From NCBI GenBank assembly GCA_014529385.2, contig CM043947.1, positions 118,054,087-118,118,086 on the forward strand: a DNA stretch of 64,000 nucleotides. Reading direction: 5' to 3'. Shown here one piece after another: positions 10,889 to 22,753 of this stretch. The notes beneath the pieces were generated by a model. The model was not told the DNA's origin. It searched no databases and saw only the letters and a list, made by a program, of their open reading frames with translations. A program made the translations under genes and the position numbers. This DNA is from Adiantum capillus-veneris (lineage: Eukaryota > Streptophyta > Polypodiopsida > Polypodiales > Pteridaceae). Positions within the stretch are counted from its first letter, which is position 1. Each line of letters opens with the position of its first letter.

Positions 10889-11379
10889 TCAAGACATGAC
10901 ACGGAGTAGAAACTCAACGTTCATGGGGGTAACCAACTTATCCGTAGCTCGAAAGCCATCATTATCATCAAAATATACCAAGGAGTTGGAGGTGTCTTGA
11001 GACAAGCTGTCTTAAGAATGATCAATCATATCTTTCCTAATTCAATCAATTTTAATCCCAACAATTCTTTCCTACATTATAAACAATGCACGTTGGAAGT
11101 TACCCTCCATTTTTGGTCAATTATTCCTTTTCTTATTCTTACTCACTCCTTACGTATGCAATGCTAACTTATAAAAGAACTTAAACTATTTAAAGACTTA
11201 ATTGAATAATAGGAAACCCACCTGGGATTGATTGGCCATCTGCTACTGCGCTGGCGCTGAAGACTCTCCTCTGTAGGCCTACTACTAGGCCCGGCTTCGT
11301 CGTCGGACGACGCTCTAGTTCGTTTTAGAGCTCTGTCCTCATCATCAGATGTAGGATTGGCTCGGGTCCTCTTAGGTGC
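10889..11379 (-). CDS. Two-exon gene tail of unknown function
   Basis: Exon A (11379-11222) and exon B (11006-10889) join through a 215-bp intron with a GTGGGT donor (CAG|GTGGGT) and an ACAG acceptor. The phase-2 junction keeps the frame and gives 91 residues plus a TGA stop. Exon A is hydrophilic with a repeated motif KRTRANPTSDDED / KRTRASSDDEAGP; exon B contains DTSNSLVYFDDNDGF and ends NVEFLLRVMS. The left end of exon A is a possible acceptor (TTAAG), so earlier exons would lie to the right, where only AT-rich repeats are seen. It may be a captured host gene fragment or an accessory gene of the inserted element. Family not recognised. Confidence 0.45.
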
Positions 11380-11839
11380 CTTAACTTCTTATCTTTATAA
11401 AAAGGACGTCTAATCATTAGGTAAATAATCCAAAAGCTAGACTTAACCTTTGCATCCAATTTTACCCAAATCTAAGGTTAAATTTGTAGTTTTAATTGGT
11501 AGATTCTTGACCTAGTAATCTTTTTATTTGCCTATGTAGGTATGATAACTTTTTCCACAGCTTCCCTAAGGGTTTTCTAAGCTATCCTAATTTTCTTATA
11601 ATTTTGTATATCTTTTTCCTAATTTTCCCATCGAATTTTAAGTTTGGAATCTGCTTATTTTGAGCTTAATATTTATATTATTTATTTTCTCTTAAAGAGT
11701 TCATTTCCTCCAATTTATATCATAGGTTTACACTTACTATAATTTTCCTAAAACTTTTGATCGCAAAGTCTATTTATTTTAATTAATCTTTTACTAAAAA
11801 TAGGACTTTTGATCAATTATAATTTTTTAAACTCACTAA
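11380..11839. other. AT-rich sequence, no feature recognised
   Basis: Low-complexity, pyrimidine- and A-rich sequence between the spliced gene tail and the tandem array. No frame, repeat unit or regulatory site could be supported. Confidence 0.4.
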
Positions 11840-14050
11840 TTAACTATGGTATAATTATCACAAGTAGATAAGAATATTTTTGACCTCTAGTAATTATCTT
11901 ATTATTTTCCAACTTAATTATATAGTTTTCATCTTCAATTTTCAGCTAAAATTAGAATAATTTGACTTAAATAAATATCTATACCACTTTTCTAACCTTG
12001 ACATAATTATCATCACCTTTTTATTATGTAATCTAACTTTGATAAATAGAATGTAATCACATCACATGATTTACTAATTTTCCCCTTTAAATTTAAACCA
12101 AAATTAGTATATTTTGACTTAGATAAATATTTATACTAAGTTTTTAAGTTTGACATAATTATCATAGCCTTTTCATCATGTAATCTAGCTCTGATAAATA
12201 ACATGTATTCATATAACATGATTTACTAATTTTCCTCTTTAGTTTTTAGCTAGAATTAGTATAATTTGACTTAGAGAAATATCTAGACTACGTTTCTAAC
12301 CTTGACATAATTATCACCACCTTTTTATTATGTAATCTAACTTTGATAAATAGAATGTAATCATATCACATGATTTACTAATTTCCCCCTTTAAATTTCA
12401 ACCAAAATTAGTGTATTTTGACTTAGATAAATATCTATACTATGTTTCTAACCTTGACATAGTTATCATGGCCTTTTCATCATGTAATCTAGCTTTGATA
12501 AATAACAATATGTAATCATATAGCATAATTTACTAATTTCCCTCCTTAGTTTTTAGCTAGAATTAGTATAATTTGACTTATATAAATATCTATACTACTT
12601 TTCTAACTTTGCATAATTATCACGGCTTTTTTATTATGTAATATAACTCTAATAAATAGCATGTAATCATATCACATGATTTGCTATTTTCTCTTTTTTC
12701 ATTTGTCCTAAAAACAATGTAATTCTGCTCAGATAATCAGGTAGACTAATTATTTGAAGTTAAGATAATTATCATGGGTTCCATAAAATGTGATTTACCT
12801 TTGATAATTATCTCAAAGCATTTCATTTATCAATTTTCTATTTTTCCCCGTTTAATTTTCCCTAAAAACAGTGTAATTATGCTGATATAATTAGTTAAAC
12901 TAATTATCTGAGGTTAAGATAATTATCATGGATTTTATAAGGTGTGATTTACCTCTGATAATTATCTCAAATAATTTTGGATCAATTTGCTATTTTCCCT
13001 CTTATAATTTGTCCTTAAAACATTAGAATTATGCTAAGATAATTAGGTAGACTAATTATCTGAGGTTACAATAATTATCACGGGTTTTCTAAGATGTGAT
13101 TTACCTTTGATAAATATCTCAAAGCATTTTGGATCAATTTGCTATTTTTCCCTAAAAACAGTGTAATTATGCTGAGATAATTAGTTAAACTAAATATCTG
13201 ATTTTAAGATAATTATCACTGGTTCCATAAGATGTGATTTACCTCTTCTAATTATTTCAAAGCATTTTGGATCAATTTGCTATTTTCCCCCTTTTAATTT
13301 TCCCTAAAACCTGTGTAATTTTATTAAGATAATTAGTTAGACTAATTATCTGAGGTTAGGATAATTATCATGGGTTTGTTAAGATGTGACTTACCTCTAA
13401 TAATTATCTCAAAGTATTTTGAATCACTTTGCTATTTTCTTTTTTTTAATGTCCCCTAAAAACAGTGTAATTCTGCTAAGATAATTAGGTAGACTAATTA
13501 TTTGAAGTTAAGATAAATACCACTAGTTTCATACAATGTGATTTACCTTTGATAATTATCTCAATGCATTTTCAAGCACCTTACTATTTTTCCCTTTTAA
13601 TTTCCCCTAAAAATAGTGACATTATGATGAAATAATTAGTTAAACTAATTATCTAAATTTAAGATAATTATCATGGGTTTTATAAGGTCTGATTTACCTT
13701 TAATAATTATCTCAAATTATTTTGGATCAATTTTCTATTTTTACCCTTTTAATTTTCTCTAAAAACAGTGTAATTTTGTTAAGATAATTAGGTAGACTAA
13801 TTATCTCAGATTAAGATAATTATCATGGGTTTCTTAAGATGTGCTTTACCTCTTATAAACATCTCAAAGAATTTTGGGTTAGTTTGTTAATTTCCCCCTT
13901 CACTTTTCTCTCAAAAACAGTGTAATTCTGATTAATTAATTATGAAAATTACTCAAAAAATTACAAGATAATTTTACTAGCATAATGACAGTTTGACACA
14001 GCTTTGATAATTATCTCATCTTAATCTAAACTTAACTAGTATAATTATCA
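11840..14050. repeat. About 152-bp AT-rich tandem repeat array
   Basis: A minisatellite-like array of about 15 degenerate units. The anchor motif ATAATTATCA recurs at about 11850, 12000, 12152, 12304, 12456, 12611, 12764, 12918, 13070, 13208, 13370, 13512, 13663, 13815 and 13967; most steps are 150-155 bp, with one short (138), one long (162) and one 142-bp step. Left-hand units (CATGTAATCTAG, ACATGATTTACTAA) and right-hand units (GGTAGACTAATTATCTGAGG, ATTTTGGATCAATTTGC) form two diverged subfamilies of equal length. Many right-hand units hold the 10-bp palindrome GATAATTATC twice. It lies within the insertion that splits G3. Confidence 0.85.
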
Positions 14051-14284
14051 TTAATTTATGGTTAAAATGAATAATTTCAGTCCAAATATGATATAATAAT
14101 TAATTAGCTTAGTATCCTGAAGCTTAATCATAATAATCAACAAAGAATTTTTAAGAGAGTATTTTTTAGTATACATAGGATTAATCTTCAATTAATTAAG
14201 AAAAACTGTAAATAGGTTAACCTAGCTTTGCTAATTAAGAAAGGTTAGTGCTAATTATCGTTTTTAACCAACTAGAGCTTTGCT

Positions 14285-14794
14285 CTCTCCAATAGAATTT
14301 CTATTGCCGACATTAAAGTAGCACAGAATCTTGAGTGGGCTGGACATGAATTGTCAGAAAGACTTGAAGATTTGGACGAGCAAAGGCTAACTGCTGTAGC
14401 TCACATCTATGCACAAAAGCGGAAACAAAAACAGTTTTTTGATTCCCACTTAATCACAAAAATATTCAAGAAAGGGGACTTAGTTTTAGTCTATTCCCTT
14501 AAGCAACACATTCCCAAGTTTAAGAAAAAGGGAAACGAATCATTTATCATTGAAGATGTATCTCTAAGTGGAGCAGTAAAATTGTCCACCCTAGATGGTG
14601 AACCAATGGCTAATTGGATTAGTGGATGTCGTTTAAAGAAGTACAATTCTCCGCTAACCAATGAATTGCTAGAAAGAAGCATGCAGCCAAGCAAAGGAAG
14701 ATTAAACGACAGTAGGTTATTGATGAAGCCCAAGAGAAATCTCTGCTTCGGGTATTCAAAAGGAAAACTGCTCTTAAGAATTAACAGATACTGA
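14285..14794 (+). pseudogene. G3 integrase C-terminal region
   Basis: The coding remnant resumes here after the insertion. The 147-codon frame from 14351 (open upstream to about 14285) carries the end of the gypsy integrase: a helical stretch SERLEDLDEQRLTAVAHIYA, then the DNA-binding GPY/F-like fold with KGDLVLVYSLKQH, KKKGNESFIIEDV and LKKYNSPLT. No chromodomain follows. It matches the flank left at 10080 in element type and strand, showing that the intervening 4.2 kb replaced the catalytic core. Confidence 0.75.
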
Positions 14795-15093
14795 TTCCCA
14801 TCAACACTCTGGAAATAGATGACCGACAATGGGAATTACCTAAAGATGTAGTTTCAACAGATGATGACTGGTTAGACGAAATGGACCTACGCATCAAAGT
14901 ACAACTCAACAATCATAGCACTAATGCTTTGGTCGACACAGGAGCTAGAGTAAATGCAATAGGTTATTCCACGTACAAAAAGGCAACAAGTCAAGCATTG
15001 ACAGCAGGAATAGCGACAATCAAAGGATGCAACAAGAACCCAACCCCAACATTGCGAGTATTCAACTTGAACGTGATAGTACATGGATGTTAA
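14795..15093 (+). pseudogene. Retropepsin-like segment downstream of integrase
   Basis: A frame shifted by one register from the integrase, open from about 14790. It reads through DDRQWELPKDVV and DDDWLDEMDLRIKV into NALVDTGARVNAIGYSTYKK, then a glycine/threonine-rich strand (TIKGCNKNPTPTL) and ends at 15093. LVDTGA with a following hydrophobic strand and Y.TY.K is the hallmark of retroviral-type aspartic proteases in plant gypsy elements. Its place after integrase is unusual, since protease normally precedes RT, and none was found upstream in G3. Either domain order differs here or this is a recombined fragment. Confidence 0.5.
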
Positions 15094-15162
15094 TGTCCTC
15101 ATTAGTTTGTATGCTTACCAGATGAACACATGAATGAGACGATGATTATTGGAGTTCCCTAG

Positions 15163-15936
15163 ATGCGGACATACAGAGCAGTACCAGATTGGGATACAAA
15201 TCAGCTAAAGCCATCACCTAAAGGCGGGCAACTCATTGTTCCAATTGCACCATGCAAGGAAGAATGGAAAAGAAGCAATCAACAGACCAAACCACAAAAT
15301 ATTCAATCTTCTCCATCCCCTGAACAAGCAAATGCTAGAAGTAGCATGCAAGGAGTCTGGAAAATTTGGGTACCAAAAGCACAGCTGAAGGATAAGCCGA
15401 CTCATATCTGGGTGCCTAAAACTTCACTGACAAAACAAAAGAAGGTTCCAAAGATACGAGCATCTCTGAGCAAGGGACCTAACATGAAATTGGTTTGGAA
15501 GAAAAAGGAGCACTTATCTTCTCCACATAATGTAAAACCAATCAAGCAATGGCAAGTTAAGTCTCAAAAGACTCCATCACACCATACAACACCAAGCAGA
15601 CCAAGCTACCAATGGTGAGAAAAAGCTCAACAACAGTCAAAAGTGCTACCAACAGCTCAAACAATCAGTGTGCTGAAGCATCCTGATGGTACAATCAAAC
15701 AAAGAGCACACAAGCTACAAGATTTTCTCTTTGGAAGACATCAGCAGCAAACCTCGACAATAGAAACCCTTGACTTAATTACTCAAGACCCAGCTCTTGC
15801 ACAGCATAGTGGTTTGAATTGCATTGATCTTCAAAGCATGGTAGAGCCAACCATGGCCATGCATAGACAAAATTGTTCAACCCATGCACACAGTCGTCTC
15901 GGAGTACGCCATCTAGGAGGGGTGGAAGGGCACTAA
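15163..15936 (+). pseudogene. G3 3' tail frames with repeated IWVPK motif
   Basis: Two frames (15163-15618 and 15643-15936) follow the protease-like segment. The first is basic and rich in K, P, S and Q and holds two copies of an aromatic motif (KIWVPKAQL, HIWVPKTSL). The second has no recognisable domain. A purine run GGAGGGGTGGAAGGG at 15916-15930 looks like a polypurine tract, but no matching LTR follows. Function unknown; the segment probably belongs to the G3 3' end. Confidence 0.35.
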
Positions 15937-18043
15937 GTACTAAGTAATTAAGGGCAATCTTTGAAGAGGGAGAAAAAAAGTTCGATATTAACGTGTGATT
16001 TTTTGCAAAATTACCTAATAATGCCCTTACAATTCATCAACAAGGAAAAATTCACTGATAATATCTTCCCAATTAGTGTAAATAGTGTATATACTATCAA
16101 AAAATCATCAAAAAATAGTTCTTTTTGGGTATTTTTAATCATTTTTATTGATAATGAGACTTAAAAATAGAAAAATACAACAAAAAGCAATAAAGTTGTA
16201 TTTCCTAATGGGTTTTCGTAATTATTGGATTTTCACTTTATTTTTTTAGAGCATTTTGATTTTTTCTTTGATTTTTTCAAATAAACATGTCAAAAATTAA
16301 TAATAAATAGCAGGGAAGCTCAGATGGAAAAATGGAAGACATGATGGTGATCCGAAAAACAAGGTGGACAAGCACAAAAATTTTCAATGAAATCAAAAGA
16401 TGGAAGCAGAAAGCCTAAATTAAGCGACAAGGTCTACTTTTGCATAATTCTTGCAGAATGAGCTACGGAAATCCGATCAGAGAAAATTTTGAGTCTAACA
16501 TAGATTTTACGGCCTAGTAGGACTAACGGGGGAATCTGGGGAAAATTGGTTCGGGAAGTTCGGGTATAGATATCCAAGGTAGGCTAAAGCCACCTCATTT
16601 TCACTTGCAACCTTTGCAGAGAGAGATTTCGACCTCTTTCGTGCGTCTTTTCCGAAGTCCACTGTTGCCCGTTTTCAACGCCATCTCACACGAGACATGA
16701 GGGGTAAGTTCTTTACTCATCAATGATCCATTTTGTACGGTCGGTAGCTTGTCTAAACCCCTAGAAATCAAGCAGTGCACGAAGACCTACGACCAAAAAC
16801 TGATCATAGCAGCGTGTCAGCTCAACCAAATCAGATGGGATTTGAATTGTAGCATGCCCTAACATAATGAACCTATCTATACCATCACTTGACCATTCGA
16901 CATGGGTTGAGGGGGTCTTCAGTAGAAAAAGCTAGGTTTTTGACAAATGCCAAAATTCCGATCTGACTCCACAGATAGCTTGCCTACGAGGTTCATATAC
17001 AATGTATATGATTGTTTTAGTGAAATCAATCAAGCAAAGCCCTCGAAACGCAAAAAACGGTTTGAAAGTTGAAAAGCGTCAAATTCGACATACGGGATCA
17101 AACTGACTCCAAATGAGCCAGAATTGGATGAGTTGCTTCACGACTATATTGCGGACAAGTCCATAGCCTCAAAGTTGACTGACCAACCGAACAGGCAGTG
17201 TAGTTACAAAAAACGGTGATTTCAGAGTCGACAAAGCACAAAGTGATGCCGGCATGACCAAACTTGATTAAATTCAATTAGGACTTGTTTTAGGTGTATA
17301 GAATGTGTCTAGGTCAAAAGTTGTAAGTTTTGCAAAGAATTTGTCACTGTTGTAAATAATCGTGATTATTTAGTTTTGCATCATTTTTGCTTGGAAATTG
17401 TATCATCACCTCAGCTATCATGTATACACACATATTACATGCCAAAAATCAAGTATGAACCAAAATGAGCACCCATAACTTGGAAAATTGCCAAAAAACG
17501 CAAAGAAGTCTTTGCAATCCAATTTTTGGCTTATGGATAACATTTCCCAATCCAAATCACCTTATATCTCATACACAGGGTCTATACAATGCCTATAACC
17601 AAATTGTACCAAAAAATATTGATTTTCGTAGAAAAGTTAATAATCACGATTATTTACTTTCTAGCCAAAATTGGGGATCTTTGATATTTTGCCATCATAC
17701 ATCCAAAGTATATGATGTGTTAAGCCCACTAGCCAAGTTTGAACGAATTTGGAGCTCAAAATCTCAAATTTCCTTTATATCTACTGTTTCAGAGAGTTAA
17801 AGACAAAATCTGGTACCATTTTCACCCTATGCATCCAAATGAGCCCATTTTCACTCAGAGCATGTATTTGGTATATATACTTCAAGCCTATGAAGCCAAG
17901 TTTGCAAAAAGTTGAAAAAAATGCTCAGTTGTAAATAATCACGATTATTTACTTTGGTTGCAAAAATTTGTTTTGACTTTACAATTTTGTTCCTTGCATA
18001 TTTTTACGCATCTATGCTTGTTCAGAAATTGATTTGAAGCAAA
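15937..18043 (+). other. Leader or diverged 5' LTR of element E4
   Basis: No gene is supported. From about 16320 the sequence shares short blocks with the E4 LTRs: a splice-donor-like AGGGGTAAGT near 16699 in a setting like LTR 22075-22095, and CACTG.TGT.AATAATCGTGATT at 17346 matching 22290. The near-palindrome AATAATC[GT/AC]GATTATT occurs three times, at 17355, 17639 and 17934. A possible splice acceptor (CTGAACAG) sits just before 18118. A long leader, perhaps spliced, feeding the E4 frame is inferred. Confidence 0.35.
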
Positions 18044-21000
18044 TTGGACCAAAATTGTCAGCATTTCAGAGAAAATTCCGATAAATCTGCTAACTTTGCA
18101 CTCTATTCACTGAACAGGAGCCATGCAAGTAGCAGAGAGGGCCAAAAGAAGCTCAACCAAAAGAAAAAGTTGCAGGAACTGCCTGCATATCAACTAGATC
18201 CCGATTTAGTCAAAGCAGCCAAGGTAGCATAACTCTCCAAAGAACAGCTAGAAGAGCATCATACCACAGTCTTCACCGGCAGATTCAAGAGTGAAGAGGG
18301 ACATCAGGTGGAGTTGCAACTCCTACCGAAGGAAGTATATGATGTTGCCGCAAAGCCTGAGACCAAAGAAGCAAACCGCAGGCTAGGAATCAGAGATTTC
18401 TACGAATAGGAGCCTTGCAGAGTGTATTTTCAGAAAGCTTACGAGCTTTTATCCACAATCAAAGACGATGGAACCGCACAAATTTTTGACACGCAGGGAA
18501 ACAAGGTCGAAGTGGTGATAACTAAAGATATAGTGGTAGAGACACTCAGATTTCCCACAAAGGGAATGACCATGAGAGTAAGGGACAAGAAAACAACAGG
18601 AACTTTTACCAAAGAGACCGCTGCAGCTATTTTTGCAGATTTGATTCACAAATAAGTGGAAGAGCCAGCCGGGTTATACCATCAGCACTTCCACTTCTTG
18701 GCAAAAAGGCCACCAAGGTACACCATGCCAAATCACGCGGTTGCCACCAATTTCACACAAGTTCTAAAGTCAACAACTGGGCAACCGGTGGACCACACCT
18801 AGTACGTCCTGACCACTCTGAAGGGCACCAAGAAATAAGGGAAAATCACTTACTTGGGTGCACCAGAAGTCTTGACAAGGATTGCGTACCATGCCATCGG
18901 CATGGCCGACAATCTACCACTTGCCCCTAACCAAAACACATGGATATTGGCAGCACAACCGTCTCCTAGAGCTACAAGGTCAGAAAAGAGATCTTATATA
19001 TCAAATGAATAGTCGGCTGAAATCTCGTCGGAAAGGCACAACAGCGAGAGCTCTGATAATGAGGAAAAGAGGGCAAGAAGGGAGGAGATGAAGAGAAAAG
19101 TTGTGGCCGCCCACCAAGAAGAGCCAGTGAAAAAGCAAGCTTGCTTTGAAAGAGAAAAACACGCCTACCAGTGCACCTAACAAGCACAAGGGAAGGACCC
19201 AGAGAAATGGGTGACTAGTGGACTTAAAGGCCCAAGGACAAAGCATCACACTAGAAAGGAAGCTGAAGATCCCACTGAATCTTTGGAAAAAATGTACCAA
19301 GAAGCAGAATCCCTCAAACTAAAAGAAGCCCAAGAAGAGGCAAAAAAAGCCAAAGAGGCAGAGGAACAGAGACAAGCCAACGAAACGGCTAGAGAAGAAG
19401 CACAAGAACAAGGCTATGAGTCGCCCCGACCCACTTCACCGTCTATTGAAAAACAAGAAAACCCTATGCCAAGCCCACCACCATCACCTACAGGTATAGA
19501 CACCACAAAAGAAGATGAGCCCATGAAGGAGACAGAATCAGAATCAAAAGAAGCAGATCTGGAACAAGAGAAAGCCGTCGAAGCCACGCAGGGGCCCAAA
19601 CAGCAAAAGACAGGTGAATCTACAAAAGAGGGTACCACTGCGCAACAACAAGATAAAGAACCTGAGCCAGAAAAGGAAGTGAGTCCTGCACCAAAAGAGA
19701 CCACAAAGCTAGATCAAACACCCTCTACTTCCACACAACAAGAAACACTCGAGGAATCCACAAAGCCTTAGGATGACAAAGAAGAAGAAGACCAACCCTC
19801 TACCTCCACGCAAGAAGAACTAGCAACCACGACACAGCAACAGGACACACAAGAGGCTGCAAGCACAAAACATGAGCTAGCAAGACAGGAGGATTGGTAG
19901 TCTAATGACAAAGTAATACTGCAAGTAAATGAATATGGAAGGCAAATGCAAGATATGATGGAGAGACTCCAATCAGCAGCACTTAGCCGCAACACAAAGG
20001 CTAAAGAACTCGAGATGGTGATTGACGCTCTCCAATGAGAGTTAGAAGAGAGAATGAACGTCATCACCGATCTTCAAAGGCAAGTGCAGGAGATGAAAGC
20101 CGAAGCTAAACAACATTAGCTAGCAAGAGATCGACGGTAGAAAGAGATGGAAGAGCTAGGTGATCTGCTCACAAAATTATCAAATTCCTGCAAAGCGAAA
20201 GACGAACAGCTGACAGATGTTACAAACGAACTTGTGACGACAACCCTGTCAGCTCAAGAAAATCAAGTGCAATTGGATGTTTCCAATGCTTCTTTGCAAT
20301 ACTCCGAACAAAGAATAAATGATCAGGAAATCTTCTTGTGGTAAATCAGAGAGAATCCAGTCGTGGCCTCGATCAAAGGGACAGATAAAATATACAAAGC
20401 ACTAGAGAAAAAGAACAAAGACCTCGAGCTAGAATTAAAGCTGGAGCAATCTCAGCGCAGGGACCTGGCTTTGATGCGGGTCCGAGGAGAAGAAGAGCTC
20501 CTAAAAGAAATAGTTGAGCTCAAAAGATTTAACCAACTCCTGAGGGATGGAAAGCCGGAGACGCAGGAAGAGGCAAGCCCTTCATAGCAGCTACAAGTAG
20601 ATATACCCTCGGTCTCATTTGCTGAATTGGATACACAGTCCACAGCAAAGTTGAGTGGTAAATATGACTTTCAGATAAACATTATAGATGCAGACACAGT
20701 GCCTATGGTCCAACTATCAAAAGCTGAAGAGGATGCACTGAAAGAAAAGATAACACAAGAGGTGGATGAGCAATGGAAGGCCGCGATGGATTGGGAGTTG
20801 AGAGTTCTTCACTCTGTCAATGTTACTCAACTCACTCCCAATCAGATCAATGCGCAATGGCATCAACAATCCCTGCGATACTCTCTCATAAAAGTGGAAT
20901 TACTACATGTAGAAGAGAGACTCTACAAAGACATGCAAGAAGATGTCACAGATAAAGACCACCAAAAGTGGAGGTTCAATTGGTTGAACAAGAATCCGAG

Positions 21001-21672
21001 GTATTTGATTTTGTTTACAGAAGCACCTGCAACCCTGCAAAGAGATCCCACTTTCTGTCCTGTACAAAGAGTAAGGACTTGGCAAGAGCATGAGGCACTG
21101 ACAAAGAAGAGGCCAACCTGGCTGAACTACCCAAGACTGCCAGCTCCAGAGAAAAGACAAGCCACAGAGGAATACATGGTGAAAACCCTAACGGGTGCCA
21201 TGTATTTCTTCAAGAGTCTACCGGATCTCTCCTGCACAATGTTATATAAGATATGTCGAATGTTGCTCACCTGTATTGAAGGTTTTCATGAGCCAGAGCA
21301 AGCAGGAACCCCATGGATGTCATTCCTCGAGGGAAATAAAGGGCTATGCTATGATCTCAGTGGTCAGCCTCCGAAGAGGTCCTCTATGGCTTCTACACCC
21401 GGTGTATGTGCTTACCATCACATAATATGATGGCGTTTGAGGAAGCTCTCTACACGGGATTCTTCACTTGGCAAAAGAAGATATTTGCGCTACTGATCAA
21501 CAACCTCACCTCAAGATTTTTAGGCTACTCAGCGGTGGAGCTGAAGAACAGAGTGACCATGCAGTTTTTGCAAGTGCCAGATAAAGAAAGAAAAATCAGA
21601 TACCAAAAGGCATTGAATGCACTTAAAGACCGCCTTGCCAGCCGCGAGCCCGAAGACTATTTCAGCCCATAA
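18044..21672 (+). pseudogene. E4 long coiled-coil protein frame with 14 nonsense codons
   Basis: A single reading frame runs from at least 18044 to about 21375 without an indel, interrupted by stops at 18230, 18407, 18653, 18800, 18836, 19010, 19178, 19769, 19898, 20036, 20117, 20138, 20342 and 20585. Then two frameshifts near 21375-21425 lead to a C-terminus ending EPEDYFSP. In order: a basic N-terminus; a globular domain (FQKAYELLSTIKDDGTAQ, AIGMADNLP); a disordered E/K/P/T/Q-rich stretch; about 250 residues of coiled coil (ALEKKNKDLELELKLEQSQ); and a C-terminal Trp-rich domain. A polypurine tract and LTR follow, so it occupies the gag/pol position of an LTR element, yet no protease, RT or integrase is present. 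It resembles uncharacterised gag-like plant transposon proteins in layout only; function unknown. Confidence 0.6.
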
Positions 21673-21694
21673 AGCTGTGTCAAGGGACGACACA

Positions 21695-21711
21695 GGCGAG
21701 GAGGGGGGAAA
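21695..21711 (+). other. Polypurine tract of E4
   Basis: GGCGAGGAGGGGGGAAA lies directly against the TGTTAGC start of the LTR, the position where plus-strand DNA synthesis is primed. A slightly changed copy (GGCGAGGAGGGTGGGAA) lies at 22737-22753. Confidence 0.75.
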
Positions 21712-22644
21712 TGTTAGCAGCAAGCTAATACGGATATCATTTTTCGGAGTTCTCTTTGTAAAACACTTACTATTTTGATAAATCGGGAATATTGTAACTC
21801 TTATTTTCTCAGATAAACTCTATAATTAATGAGTCGGGGCTACAAGCTTCCAGATTGTATCAACCTGTCATTACCCAACTTTGGTAGAACTCCAAATTAT
21901 TAGTTTTGACCACCCAAAAACCTTGGCTAAGGTATAAAAGCCAATTTTTGAAAGTTTTATATAAGTTTTTGGATAAGAAATACATAGCGTGAGCTAACGG
22001 CGCTCACTCCTCTCCTTCTCGCTCTTCCTAATCCCTCCCCGGTTGTCACATTGCACTCGCGTTTGTTGCATTACAATCGTAGGTAAGAACTCTACGCATT
22101 GACATAAACGCATCACACTATTTTGTAGCTTTTGGTGTCATCGATCCGTGGCCTACGATCCGTGGCCTAATTTCATCATAACTAGGAATTTATACTTTCA
22201 AATCAAAAACTAAACATAGGCGGGGTATTGGGGCATCATTGCTAAGCATTTAGATGCATTCTGGGTCGAAAACGACTAGGTCAAAAATCCACTGCTGTTA
22301 ATAATCGTGATTTTGGAACTTGACCTAAAGTGGGGTTTGAAACCATAAACATGTGTGCTTAGATCTTATAAACATGTCCTAGAATTTTTGTTACATTTGG
22401 ATGCCATTTGATGCTGTAACGGATGTGATCTGTTTGTCGATGAGCGATTGGCTTTTGGTGATTTCAGTCACTATAGTGTAGCTTGAGTTAGATGCGAGTT
22501 GTTAGTTATTTTTCGAGATATTGACAACCTCTTGTAGCCTCTATGTACTAGTCGAGTCAGCTTCATCCCATGGATTGACAATTTAATCGTGGTTCTCGCT
22601 AATACTGCAATAAGATAGGATGGTGAGGTTAGACATGCGTCCCA
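21712..22644 (+). mobile_element. E4 LTR, first copy
   Basis: About 933 bp with TGTTAGCA...TCCCA ends. It holds a TATA box (GGTATAAAAGCC at about 21934), a donor-like GTAGGTAAGAA near 22078, and the motif TAATAATCGTGATTTT at 22299. It matches the second LTR copy (22754-24135) along its length except for one 460-bp insertion in that copy. Confidence 0.8.
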
Positions 22645-22753
22645 AAGAAAGGCACTGAATGCGCTTAAAGACCGCCTCGTCAACCGCCAACTCAAAGACT
22701 ACTTCAGCCCATAAAGTTGTGTCAAGGGACGACACAGGCGAGGAGGGTGGGAA
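22645..22753 (+). pseudogene. 109-bp E4 3' remnant between two LTRs
   Basis: This short segment repeats 21602-21711: the last codons of the E4 protein, its stop, and the polypurine tract. It is all that remains of an internal region between two LTRs. The 74-codon frames that cross it on the minus strand are shadows. Confidence 0.8.

Noticed and set aside
11840-14050. CRISPR-like array
   Set aside because: Units are about 152 bp, degenerate throughout, with no short identical repeats or unique spacers; plant nuclear context.
10084-14284. Solo LTR spanning the whole G3 insertion (TGTGAGG...AACCA ends)
   Set aside because: Flanking five-base words do not match and the interior contains an exon pair and a tandem array, unlike an LTR.
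18044-20587. Recoded stop codons (TAA/TAG read as Gln)
   Set aside because: Plant nuclear genes use the standard code, and the stops are simply explained by C-to-T decay; other elements here show the same stop types as decay.
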